Positions 9,501 through 18,499 of a stretch of 64,000 bases of DNA are shown here, one piece after another. Each line of letters begins with the position of its first letter. Position 1 is the first letter of the stretch. Below the pieces are notes generated by a model. It was not told where the DNA came from. It worked only from the letters and a program-made list of their open reading frames with translations, and did no database searches. The translations under genes and the position numbers were made by a program. The DNA lies in assembly GCF_002115755.1 (NCBI RefSeq), contig NZ_JFKA01000001.1, positions 620,001-684,000 on the forward strand, read 5' to 3'. This stretch comes from Thalassospira mesophila (lineage in GTDB: Bacteria > Pseudomonadota > Alphaproteobacteria > Rhodospirillales > Thalassospiraceae).

Positions 9501-10175
9501 ATGATTGAATTGCAAAATGTCAGCGTGCGTTTTGGGACGCGCTGCGTGCTGGATGATATTTCCCTGTCGCTGACCCAGCGCCGGATAGGCATTGTTGGTG
9601 CCAATGGATCGGGCAAAAGCACGCTGGCGCGCCTGTTAAACGGGTTATTGTTGCCAACATCGGGCCGCGTAACCGTTGACGGGTTTGATACCGCGAAAGA
9701 CGGTCGCCAGGTGCGTGCGCGTATCGGCTTTGTGTTTCAAAACCCCGATAACCAGATTGTTTTTCCCGTGGTCGAGGAAGATCTGGCCTTTGGGCTTAAA
9801 CCCCTGAAACTGCCCAAGGCCGAAATTGATGCCCGCATTGATGCGGTGTTAGCGCGCTATGACATGGGTGATTATCGCACGCATCCCAGCCATCAGCTCA
9901 GCGGCGGGCAAAAGCAGCTTTTGGCGATTTCGGGCGTGCTGATCATGGAGCCGCGCTGCGTTGTGTTTGACGAGCCGACAACCTTGCTTGATTTGCGTAA
10001 CCGTAACCGTGTTGCCAAGGCAATTGAGGCGCTGGACCAACAAGTAATTACTGTGTCGCATGATCTGGATTTACTGGCTGGCTATGACCGCATTCTGGTG
10101 GTGGATCAAGGCAAAATCGCCATAGACGACACACCGCAAAACGCTTTGCCACGCTATGTGGATTTAATGACATGA
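9501..10175 (+). CDS. bioM: BioM, biotin ECF transporter ATPase
   Basis: A 224-residue CbiO-type ABC ATPase. Walker A is [16 protein letters not shown], the Q-loop region is [20 protein letters not shown], which is characteristic of ECF ATPases, the signature is [13 protein letters not shown], and Walker B is [13 protein letters not shown]. It energises biotin uptake by BioY-BioN. The start ATG is at 9501 after a region with only weak ribosome-binding similarity. The stop overlaps bioN by 4 nt, so the two are translationally coupled. Confidence 0.93.
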   Translation: MIELQNVSVRFGTRCVLDDISLSLTQRRIGIVGANGSGKSTLARLLNGLLLPTSGRVTVDGFDTAKDGRQVRARIGFVFQNPDNQIVFPVVEEDLAFGLKPLKLPKAEIDARIDAVLARYDMGDYRTHPSHQLSGGQKQLLAISGVLIMEPRCVVFDEPTTLLDLRNRNRVAKAIEALDQQVITVSHDLDLLAGYDRILVVDQGKIAIDDTPQNALPRYVDLMT

Positions 10176-10789
10176 GCCTTGCCAACGGGCTTTATCAGGA
10201 TCGTTCTTCGCCGCTTCACCGTGTGCCTGCGGGGGTGAAGGTGCTGGCATTGGTGATTGTCGGGACGGTGGTTTTCCTGATCAATGACTGGCGGATATTG
10301 TTGGCGGTTTTGGCCGGGGTGACGGCCCTTTATGGCATCGCGCGTTTTTCACCACGTGTTTTATGGGCGCAAATCAAACCGCTGCTTTGGTTGCTGGCGG
10401 CGTTTTTTGCTGTGCAATTATGGCTAAACGACTGGCAGGCGGGGCTGGTGGTGGTGACGCGACTGGCATCGGTGGTGCTGTTTGCCGGGCTGGTTACACT
10501 CACCACCCGTGTGTCGGTAATGCTGGCAGCATTGGAACGCGCTATGACGCCGCTGCGAGTGGTGGGCGTGAACCCGGAAAAGGTTGGTTTGGCTTTTTCG
10601 CTGGTGTTGCGGTTTATTCCGGTGATTGCATCGGTCGCCAGCGAAGTGCGTGAAGCGCAAAAGGCCCGCGGGCTGGACCGTAATATGATCGCACTTTCGG
10701 TGCCGCTGATCATTCACACCCTGAAAATGGCGGATGACGTGGCCGACGCGATTGAAGCGCGAAGTTACGACCCGATAGAGAAGGCGTAA
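10172..10789 (+). CDS. bioN: BioN, biotin ECF transporter T component
   Basis: A 205-residue CbiQ-family membrane protein with several hydrophobic segments in the N-terminal 100 residues. A cytoplasmic coupling region contains the two family-type Ala-Arg-Gly-like motifs, visible as EAQKARGLD and DAIEARSYD. It couples BioM ATP hydrolysis to BioY. The order bioY-bioM-bioN matches the biotin-specific ECF arrangement rather than cobalt or nickel systems. Confidence 0.92.
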   Translation: MSLANGLYQDRSSPLHRVPAGVKVLALVIVGTVVFLINDWRILLAVLAGVTALYGIARFSPRVLWAQIKPLLWLLAAFFAVQLWLNDWQAGLVVVTRLASVVLFAGLVTLTTRVSVMLAALERAMTPLRVVGVNPEKVGLAFSLVLRFIPVIASVASEVREAQKARGLDRNMIALSVPLIIHTLKMADDVADAIEARSYDPIEKA

Positions 10790-10793
10790 AAAA

Positions 10794-10818
10794 GCCGGGC
10801 AGCACATGGCCGCCCGGC
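10794..10818 (-). terminator. Terminator between convergent bioN and fghA
   Basis: The 7-bp stem GCCGGGC/GCCCGGC lies between the two convergent genes. The A-run at 10787-10793 becomes a U-run on the minus-strand transcript, so it best serves fghA; it may also slow bioN transcripts. Confidence 0.75.
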
Positions 10819-10846
10819 CTTAACGGATCAGCGTTGGTGTAAAGGC

Positions 10847-11698
10847 TTACAGCCCCAGATGCTTCGCATGAAACCGCATATGATCTTCGATGAAGCTGGC
10901 GATGAAATAATAGCTGTGATCATAGCCTTCCTGCATCCGCAGCGTTAGCGGATAGCCGGTGTTTTTGGCCGCTTGTTCCAGCGTTTCGGGTTTGAGCTGG
11001 TCTTTGAGGAAGCCATCGGCATCGCCTTGGTCGACCAAAGCCGGGGTGAAGCCGGTAGGCTGGGCGGCACTCATCAGGATCGCGCTGTCATAATCTGCCC
11101 AGTCGGCCTGTTTGGGGCCCAGATAATTTTCAAACGCCTTTTGCCCCCATGGTGCATTGACCGGATTGCATATCGGCGAAAAGGCGGTGACGGAGCGGAA
11201 CTTTCCGGGGTTGCGCAGCGCCATCATCAGCGCACCATGCCCCCCCATCGAATGGCCGGAAATAACGGCGTTGTCATTAACCGGGAAATGTTCGCCGATC
11301 AGGGCGGGAAGCTCGGCCAGGATATAATCATACATGCGGTAGTTTTGCCGCCACGGTTCCTGGGTGGCGTTAACGTAAAAACCGGCTCCTTTGCCAAAAT
11401 CATAGGCTTCGTTTTCGTCATCGGGCACATGGTCGCCGCGCGGGCTGGTGTCGGGGGCGACAATAGCAATGCCCAGTTCGGCGGCAAGGCGGTGGGCGCC
11501 CGCCTTTTGCATGAAGTTTTCGTCGCTGCAGGTCAGACCCGAAAGCCAGTACATCACCGGCACGGTGGTGCCATTGCCCGCCTGGGGCGGCAGGTAAATG
11601 GCAAAGCGCATATCGCAGCCCAGAACCGAAGACCGGTGGCTGTATTGTTTGTGCCAGCCGCCGAAACTTTTGGCGCTGGAAATGTTTTCGATGCTCAT
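10847..11698 (-). CDS. fghA: S-formylglutathione hydrolase
   Basis: A 283-residue serine esterase of the esterase D/FGH family. The nucleophile elbow is GHSMGGHGALMMAL, and the surrounding YWLSGLTCSDENF and DTSPRGDHVPD segments are diagnostic. It hydrolyses S-formylglutathione to formate and glutathione, the second step of glutathione-dependent formaldehyde oxidation in the cytoplasm. It lies 62 nt downstream of frmA on the same strand, and the pair forms one operon ended by the hairpin at 10794-10818. Confidence 0.96.
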   Translation of the reverse strand: MSIENISSAKSFGGWHKQYSHRSSVLGCDMRFAIYLPPQAGNGTTVPVMYWLSGLTCSDENFMQKAGAHRLAAELGIAIVAPDTSPRGDHVPDDENEAYDFGKGAGFYVNATQEPWRQNYRMYDYILAELPALIGEHFPVNDNAVISGHSMGGHGALMMALRNPGKFRSVTAFSPICNPVNAPWGQKAFENYLGPKQADWADYDSAILMSAAQPTGFTPALVDQGDADGFLKDQLKPETLEQAAKNTGYPLTLRMQEGYDHSYYFIASFIEDHMRFHAKHLGL

Positions 11699-11760
11699 AT
11701 CATCCTCCTGTCATGCGTTCGGGCCGGAAAAATGCTTCCGGCCCGGAATATTGCGGCAGG

Positions 11761-12912
<1,152 letters not shown>

Positions 12913-12981
12913 TCAGACGAACGAGAATGCATGGATGGATGCAAAGATATGAAGGAAAGTTTATTTGTTTCTGATAATTTG

Positions 12982-12997
12982 ATAATCCGGTAATTAT
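12982..12997. promoter_or_regulatory. AT-rich palindrome between frmA and the LysR gene
   Basis: ATAAT-N6-ATTAT, a perfect 5-bp inverted repeat in the 124-bp divergent intergenic region. Its size fits a LysR-type T-N11-A site, and its position 28 nt before the regulator start fits autoregulation plus control of frmA. This is a candidate only. Confidence 0.4.
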
Positions 12998-13024
12998 GCA
13001 AATTACTTTTACAGTGTGGTAATA

Positions 13025-13900
13025 ATGAATGCGTGGGACGGGATCAGCGAATGTATTGCGGTGGCGGAATGCCAAAGTTTTACCGGGGCGGCAACGCAGC
13101 TTGGCGTTTCAATCGCCCATGTCAGCCGCCAGATAACGGCGCTTGAAACCCGCCTGGGCAGCAAACTGTTTTATCGTACCACGCGCAAGGTGACCCTGAC
13201 CGAAGCCGGGCGGATTTATTACCAGCACTGCCGCCAGATGCGCGACGGGCTGGACGATGCCGAGCGCGCGATCAGCACCTTGCAAGATACCCCGCGCGGT
13301 AAATTGAAGCTGACAGCGCCAACCACCTACGGCGAAACGGTGATTGCGCCACTGATCAATGATTTTGTTGCCCGCTATCCTGATCTTGAAGTGCAATGCC
13401 GTTTTACCAACCAGAAACTGGATCTGATTCTGGAAGGGTTTGATCTGTCGATCCGCCTTGGTCGGCTGGACGGCACGCCGAGTGCGATTATGAGCCAGCG
13501 TTTGTCGTCGCGCAGGCTTTATGTCTGTGCCGCACCGGACTATCTGGCAAAGCGCGGCGAACCGCACAGCCTGTCGGAGCTTTCACGCCACAACTGCCTG
13601 CCCGGCACGCTGGATTACTGGCGGTTCGAGGAAGAAGGCCGCGAACGCACCATTCGCATTCATGGCAGCATCACCGCCAATAGCGGACAGGCCTTGCTAG
13701 ATGCGGCACGCAAGGGGATCGGCATTGTGCAATTGCCCGATTTTTACGTGGATCCGCATATTACCAGCGGTGAGCTGGTGCCGATTTTAACCCGCTATCA
13801 ACCCTCGGACGAAGGCATTTGGGCGCTATACCCCGCCAACCGGCATTTATCGTCCAAGGTTAGAATGCTGGTGGAGCATTTGGGGCGGCATTTGGGATAA
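13025..13900 (+). CDS. LysR-family transcriptional regulator
   Basis: A 291-residue LysR regulator. The N-terminal winged helix-turn-helix spans about residues 5-62 (AATQLGVSIAHVSRQITALE followed by RLGSKLFYRTTRKVTLTEAG), and the C-terminal effector-binding fold covers residues about 88-290. ATG 13025 is chosen over the in-frame GTG at 13016. It is transcribed divergently from frmA-fghA, the common layout for a LysR protein that controls its neighbour. The inducer is not predictable from sequence; formaldehyde-related control is inference from position. Confidence 0.88.
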   Translation: MNAWDGISECIAVAECQSFTGAATQLGVSIAHVSRQITALETRLGSKLFYRTTRKVTLTEAGRIYYQHCRQMRDGLDDAERAISTLQDTPRGKLKLTAPTTYGETVIAPLINDFVARYPDLEVQCRFTNQKLDLILEGFDLSIRLGRLDGTPSAIMSQRLSSRRLYVCAAPDYLAKRGEPHSLSELSRHNCLPGTLDYWRFEEEGRERTIRIHGSITANSGQALLDAARKGIGIVQLPDFYVDPHITSGELVPILTRYQPSDEGIWALYPANRHLSSKVRMLVEHLGRHLG

Positions 13901-13968
13901 TGATACTGAAGGGTTACATTAAATACTGTAAGCTGGAAATGAAACCGAACGGTGTCGTTTGCGCCTGA

Positions 13969-15270
13969 TTAACAGCGACTGTGAATATCTTGCAGGGCAA
14001 GGTCCAGTAGCGGGGTATCGGCAAGGCTGTGTGCCAACTGGTTACGAACGGCTTGGGCCGTGTTGCGCATTTTGGCACGCATGGTGTGTAATTCGCCAAG
14101 CACAAGTTCGGGGCTGACAGCGACATCTTTGCCAAATTGCACCCAATGTTTTTCGGTTAGCTGTTCCGGATTGCGTTCGCCGCCAATGGCCATTGCCAGC
14201 TTGATGCGTTGTTCTTTGTAAAAGGCGCTAAAGGCCTTGGCATTGTTGACATCGTAAAGCGGGGCCAGCCTTACGGCGTTATCCTGCCACAGCAGACTGT
14301 AATTTTTGGCATGTGCATCGGGGTTGCCGACGAGATATTGAAAGATCGCGCGCCGTAAAAGTTCCAGCCGGTCATTTGCCGGGTTGCTACTGTAACGTAA
14401 CGTCGAGAACAGGGTTTGCCAGCCGGGACCGCCATCACGTTCATATTTCTGGTCGGGGAAATGGCCGGTTGCCTGACAAAAATCTTCCTGGTGAATGCGG
14501 GTTAAATAACGGTTGCCAGATTTTTCGTGTAAGGCACGGTCATAACGGGCCAATAACATGAAGGTCTGGTCTTCGGCCTGTAAAATGCGCGACCTGGGTG
14601 TAACAAGGCCGATTGAGCGGGCGACTTCCAGGCAGAAATGTTCGACCCGGATTGAGTCTGGTAACCCGCGAATATCGGGCTTTAAAATGTGCGAACTGGG
14701 TGTGCGTCCGTGGGGCAGGGCAATGTCGTTACCCACCCGAATGACCACGGCTTTGTCATGGACGCCCGCCAATGAAATGCGGACTTCACCGTCGTCATCG
14801 ACAAAAAGCGGGCGAATGGGCAGTTCGCGAATATGCTGTGCCAGTTCGGCTTCGGACAAAATGCGATATTGCGGATGAAAGGGATCATAATCATCGGGGT
14901 TGTTATCCGGCGCGACCAGCGAAATGGCACCGGGGCAATCGCGGCCGAGTGCAAACAGCATCCCGAACTCATCATTTACATCAAGCGGGGTATCGTTGCC
15001 GATAATTTGCGCCAGGCGGCGGCGGGTTTGTTTGTTATCAGGCAGCAAACCCGCAAAAAACGGGCCGCATTGGCTGTCGTTAAACCAGAATTTCTCATCA
15101 TATGTGGCGGGGATGGGCAGAGAGAGCGACAGGGAATGGCAATTAGGCACTGCTGCCTGATGCCGGGCAATGAAATCGGCACAATAGCGAAATTTCAGGC
15201 GACCATCGGTTTCGGCGGCAAGGTCGCCAATAATGGCATCATGCAAAAGGACCGTCGCAACACGCGCCAT
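13969..15270 (-). CDS. hipA: HipA-type serine/threonine kinase toxin
   Basis: A 433-residue HipA-family kinase, close to the E. coli length. The N-terminal HipA domain includes FFAGLLPDNKQTRRRLAQI, a SLAGVHDKAVV phosphate-binding-like segment follows, then HILKPDI, and the catalytic loop is NPDAHAKNYSLLW with the Asp and Asn expected for catalysis. The known family role is phosphorylation of a glutamyl- or other tRNA synthetase, leading to growth arrest. It starts 1 nt after the hipB stop, so the two genes are coupled. No disruption is visible. Confidence 0.92.
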   Translation of the reverse strand: MARVATVLLHDAIIGDLAAETDGRLKFRYCADFIARHQAAVPNCHSLSLSLPIPATYDEKFWFNDSQCGPFFAGLLPDNKQTRRRLAQIIGNDTPLDVNDEFGMLFALGRDCPGAISLVAPDNNPDDYDPFHPQYRILSEAELAQHIRELPIRPLFVDDDGEVRISLAGVHDKAVVIRVGNDIALPHGRTPSSHILKPDIRGLPDSIRVEHFCLEVARSIGLVTPRSRILQAEDQTFMLLARYDRALHEKSGNRYLTRIHQEDFCQATGHFPDQKYERDGGPGWQTLFSTLRYSSNPANDRLELLRRAIFQYLVGNPDAHAKNYSLLWQDNAVRLAPLYDVNNAKAFSAFYKEQRIKLAMAIGGERNPEQLTEKHWVQFGKDVAVSPELVLGELHTMRAKMRNTAQAVRNQLAHSLADTPLLDLALQDIHSRC

Positions 15271-15271
15271 G

Positions 15272-15556
15272 TTACAGCCCCTCGTCTATATCAAGAAGAT
15301 CAGGGGCCGGGATGGATGTTTCAGTCCGGTTTGATGTGCCATTCTCGCCCGGTAGTGCAACCTGCATCGGTGCGCCCAGCAAAATCAGAAGGTCAATCAC
15401 CATATCGACAGGGGGCTGGCTGGCCCCGGTTTCGAGCGACGATAGCCATTTACGGCTATGGCCGATCAACTGGGCCGCTTCGGTCTGACTAAGGCCGTGC
15501 TGCTTGCGCAGGGTGCGCACGGCATGTCGCAAATCATCTGCTGTTCGGATGATCAT
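15272..15556 (-). CDS. hipB: HipB-type antitoxin (XRE helix-turn-helix)
   Basis: A 94-residue protein with a Cro/C1-type helix-turn-helix at residues about 10-65 (LRKQHGLSQTEAAQLIGHS, then RKWLSSLETG) and a flexible C-terminal tail ending in DLLDIDEGL. It should bind and neutralise HipA and repress the operon. Its start codon lies 4 nt from a long perfect inverted repeat (15560-15613), the likely operator. Confidence 0.9.
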   Translation of the reverse strand: MIIRTADDLRHAVRTLRKQHGLSQTEAAQLIGHSRKWLSSLETGASQPPVDMVIDLLILLGAPMQVALPGENGTSNRTETSIPAPDLLDIDEGL

Positions 15557-15559
15557 GGC

Positions 15560-15613
15560 GCCACCGATCTGTTACATAAACCCAAACGTGATCATATGTA
15601 ACAGATCGGTGGC
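15560..15613. repeat. 19-bp perfect inverted repeat at the hipBA promoter
   Basis: The arms GCCACCGATCTGTTACATA (15560-15578) and its exact reverse complement (15595-15613) flank a 16-nt spacer. The repeat begins 4 nt upstream of the hipB start codon. Neither arm is the E. coli hip operator (TATCC-N8-GGATA). It is most likely a two-site HipB operator, or a hairpin in the hipB leader RNA. There is no T-run on either side, which argues against a simple terminator. Confidence 0.75.
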
Positions 15614-15665
15614 ATTCAAGGGAAATTACGTGATGTGAAACCAATCGGTGTCATCACCGGCAAAT

Positions 15666-16448
15666 TTACTGTGCCGTCCAGCCGCCATCCACCGACAGGC
15701 TGGTGCCTGTCATCTGGTCTGCCGCAGGCGAACACAGGAAAACCGCCGTCTGGCCGATTTGTTCGGGGGTGACGAAGGTTTTAGACGGGTGTTTGTCCGA
15801 TACCAGGTCTTTGGCGGCTTCTTCGACCGAAATATTGTTTTCCTCGGCACGGGCCTTGATCTGTTTTTCCACCAGTTCGGTGCGGACCCAGCCCGGGCAG
15901 ATTGAATTGGCGGTAATGCCGGTTTCGGCGGTTTCAAGGGCGACAACCTTGGTAAAGCCGACAATGCCGTGCTTGGCGGCAACATAGGCGGCCTTTTGCG
16001 GCGATGCGACAAGGCCATGGGCCGACGCGGTATTGATCACCCGGCCCCAGTTTTGCTTTTTCATATGCGGCAGGGCCAGCCGGGTGGTGTGATAGGCCGA
16101 GGACAGGTTAATCGCAATAATCGCATCCCATTTTTCAACCGGGAAATCTTCGACCAGGGCGGTGTATTGAATGCCGGCATTGTTGATTAAAATATCCACA
16201 CCACCAAAATCGCTGGCGGCCATTTTCATCATTTCTTCAATCTGGTCGGGCTTGGAAAGGTCCGCACCGCTATAAAGCACCTTAACGCCAAATTCGCTTT
16301 CAAGGCCCAGGCGGATCTGCTCAATCTCGTCCGCATCGCCAAACCCGTTCAGCATGACATTGGCACCCTGCCCGGCAAGGGCCTTTGCCATCGCAAGGCC
16401 GATCCCGCTGGTCGAGCCGGTTACAAGTGCATGTTTGCCTTTAAGCAT
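15666..16448 (-). CDS. bdhA: D-3-hydroxybutyrate dehydrogenase
   Basis: A 260-residue short-chain dehydrogenase with the cofactor motif TGSTSGIG, NNAGIQYTALVEDF, the catalytic Ser region (INTASAHGLVAS) and YVAAK. The NNAGIQ and ASAHGLVASP stretches are characteristic of BdhA. It interconverts D-3-hydroxybutyrate and acetoacetate in the cytoplasm, usually in polyhydroxybutyrate turnover. It lies 155 nt downstream of the TyrR-like gene on the same strand; co-transcription is possible but no evidence forces it. Confidence 0.93.
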   Translation of the reverse strand: MLKGKHALVTGSTSGIGLAMAKALAGQGANVMLNGFGDADEIEQIRLGLESEFGVKVLYSGADLSKPDQIEEMMKMAASDFGGVDILINNAGIQYTALVEDFPVEKWDAIIAINLSSAYHTTRLALPHMKKQNWGRVINTASAHGLVASPQKAAYVAAKHGIVGFTKVVALETAETGITANSICPGWVRTELVEKQIKARAEENNISVEEAAKDLVSDKHPSKTFVTPEQIGQTAVFLCSPAADQMTGTSLSVDGGWTAQ

Positions 16449-16602
16449 GGTGGTTCTCCATTGTCCGATGAGGGGGGCGTTTGGTGGGATTGCCCTTATG
16501 AGTTAGGCTGATCATGCCGCAGCGCAATCGTTCAGGCAAGGAATCACGTTGGGGTTGAGCGCGGTGTGGTGAAACTTCACCTTGTTATGGTCTGGCGCGG
16601 GT

Positions 16603-18276
16603 TTAGGCGCCAATACCATATTTGCGCAGCTTGTTGGCCACCGCCGTGTGCGACAGGCCCAGCCGCGCGGCGAGTTTGCGCGAACTTGGGTAATCGGGGT
16701 AAAGCCGTTCAAGCAGGTTTTTTTCCAGCATATCCATCGCTATGCCGTGATTTCCACATAATAACGCCTGATCAATAAGCGTATTTTCGAACCCGGGTTG
16801 CGCAACATTGGCAGATGATGGCGCGGTGTTTGCGAGTTGTGGCGGTGAAGGTTCGGGCGCGGTCCCGGTTTGCGCCGCGCGCGATGCAGAATGCGGGCCA
16901 TAGGCCGATTGCAGGTCGGAGGCGGCCAAAACATCGCCATCTAGCAGGGCAACGGCGCGAAACAGGGTGTTTTCAAGCTCGCGGACATTGCCTTTCCAGT
17001 CGCGGGTGACAAGCCATTGCAGGGCATCGCGGGCGATTTTGGGGCAGGGGCGTTCGGTTTGGCGGGCGGCGCGGGCGACAAAATAATCGGCGAGGGCATC
17101 GATATCTTCGCGCCGTTCGCGCAAGGGCGGCAAGGTGATGGAAAGAACGTTCAGGCGGAAATATAAATCTTCGCGAAAGCTGCCGGTTTGTGACATGGCT
17201 TCAAGGTCGCGGTTGGTGGCACTGATGATGCGAACATCAACCGAAATTTCGTCGGTTCCGCCGACGCGGCGAAAGCGGCCGTCTTGCAAAACGCGCAGCA
17301 ATTTTGCCTGTAAATAGGGCGATAGTTCGCCAATTTCGTCTAAAAACAGGCTGCCACCATCGGCCAGTTCCAAAAGCCCCGGTTTGCCGCCACGCCGCGC
17401 ACTGGTAAAGGCGCCAGCGGCATAGCCAAACAGTTCGCTTTCGGCCAGTCCCTCGGGCAGGGCAGCACAGTTAAGGGCCAAAAACGGTTGGTCGTGGCGT
17501 TTGCTGGCCCGGTGGCAGGCGCGTGCAAACAGTTCCTTGCCGGTGCCGGTTTCGCCCAGAATAAGCAGGGGTGCGTCGACAATCGCCAGACGTTGCGCCT
17601 GGGTTTTAACCCGCGCCAGCGCGCGGCTGTCGCCGATAATGTCAGCAAATTCGGTCTGGTTATGATCCTGAAGGGCGGTAATGACCCGGCCCAATCGCGC
17701 CGCACGATGAAAAATTAAAACCCCGCCCCACGGGGCATCATCCTCGCGGGGGCCGGTATCATGCACCGGGCTGCCATCCTCGACCCGGCCAATCGGTTCG
17801 ACCTGCAACAGATAGGTTTGCCCGCCCAGCGTAACCTCGCGTTCGCTTTGTGAAAATCCGGCGTGGCGCAGGGTTGCGATATCGGGTTCGGTTAAAATGC
17901 TGGCAAGGGGCAAATCACGCAGCGGCTGTTTGGATGTACCGGCGATTTTTTGCGCAGCAGGGTTGACCTGTGCAATCAGGCCATTGGCATTTACCGCAAT
18001 TACCGGGTCGCCCATGGCGGCCAATGTGGCATGAAGCTGGGCGCGGCGGCGTTCGGTGGGTAAATGGTCAATTGGCTGGGCATTGCGAATGCCGGGAACC
18101 CGCATCAGGCAGCGTGCCAGTTCGGCAAAATCATCGGGGCCAATGGCGGGGATATCGGCATAGATATGATGCGGGGTGACCTCAAACGCCCGAATATCGA
18201 GCCCGCGTGATGTCAAGGCATCCACAACATCGCGGGTTATGCCAAGCCGATTTTCGCCGGTGATTTCAAAACGCAT
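16603..18276 (-). CDS. TyrR-like sigma-54-type activator (ACT-PAS-AAA+-HTH)
   Basis: A 557-residue regulator with the TyrR/PhhR domain order: N-terminal ACT domain (about 1-75), PAS domain (about 80-190), AAA+ sigma-54 interaction domain (about 212-440) and a C-terminal Fis/TyrR-like helix-turn-helix (SRKLAARLGLSHTAVANKL). Walker A is GETGTGKE (241-248), Walker B is GSLFLDEIGE, and the arginine-finger region is REDLYFRLN. The sigma-54 contact loop reads GAFTSA (288-293; bases 17398-17415) rather than the canonical GAFTGA. It is divergent from megL, whose upstream region holds two TyrR-box-like sites and a -24/-12 promoter, so it probably activates megL in response to an amino acid. Confidence 0.9.
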   Translation of the reverse strand: MRFEITGENRLGITRDVVDALTSRGLDIRAFEVTPHHIYADIPAIGPDDFAELARCLMRVPGIRNAQPIDHLPTERRRAQLHATLAAMGDPVIAVNANGLIAQVNPAAQKIAGTSKQPLRDLPLASILTEPDIATLRHAGFSQSEREVTLGGQTYLLQVEPIGRVEDGSPVHDTGPREDDAPWGGVLIFHRAARLGRVITALQDHNQTEFADIIGDSRALARVKTQAQRLAIVDAPLLILGETGTGKELFARACHRASKRHDQPFLALNCAALPEGLAESELFGYAAGAFTSARRGGKPGLLELADGGSLFLDEIGELSPYLQAKLLRVLQDGRFRRVGGTDEISVDVRIISATNRDLEAMSQTGSFREDLYFRLNVLSITLPPLRERREDIDALADYFVARAARQTERPCPKIARDALQWLVTRDWKGNVRELENTLFRAVALLDGDVLAASDLQSAYGPHSASRAAQTGTAPEPSPPQLANTAPSSANVAQPGFENTLIDQALLCGNHGIAMDMLEKNLLERLYPDYPSSRKLAARLGLSHTAVANKLRKYGIGA

Positions 18277-18296
18277 GTGGACACTTTAATTTACAG

Positions 18297-18314
18297 TGTA
18301 AAGAATTTAATACA
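18297..18314. promoter_or_regulatory. TyrR-box-like site 1
   Basis: TGTAAA-N6-AATACA. The left half is a perfect match to the TyrR box (TGTAAA-N6-TTTACA) and the right half matches 4 of 6. It lies 21 nt upstream of the TyrR-like start codon, so it could also serve autoregulation, and about 147 bp upstream of the sigma-54 promoter of megL. Confidence 0.6.
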
Positions 18315-18372
18315 CATATAAGGCGCTGTTTTTGCAAAAGACAAGTGTTTCTGCGATATCGGGTCGCCGATG

Positions 18373-18390
18373 TGTAAACTTTTCGATACA
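18373..18390. promoter_or_regulatory. TyrR-box-like site 2
   Basis: TGTAAA-N6-GATACA, again with a perfect left half and TACA at the end of the right half. It also forms a TGTGTA-N10-TACACA palindrome. It lies about 54-71 bp upstream of the -24 element, a reasonable distance for an enhancer-type upstream activating site. Confidence 0.65.
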
Positions 18391-18443
18391 CATGGTTTTC
18401 GACCAATATTCATAAGACATTGAATTTAAACAAAACCCGAAAC

Positions 18444-18458
18444 TGGCACGGCAGTTGC
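18444..18458 (+). promoter_or_regulatory. Sigma-54 (-24/-12) promoter of megL
   Basis: TGGCACGGCAGTTGC matches the RpoN consensus TGGCACG-N4-TTGC at every conserved position, with GG and GC 12 bp apart. Transcription would begin about 12 nt downstream, leaving a leader of roughly 30 nt before the megL start at 18500. The AAA+ activator encoded divergently is the natural partner. Confidence 0.85.
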
Positions 18459-18499
18459 GATGATGAATGCATAACAGTTTAAAAAACGGGAGTGCCCTT

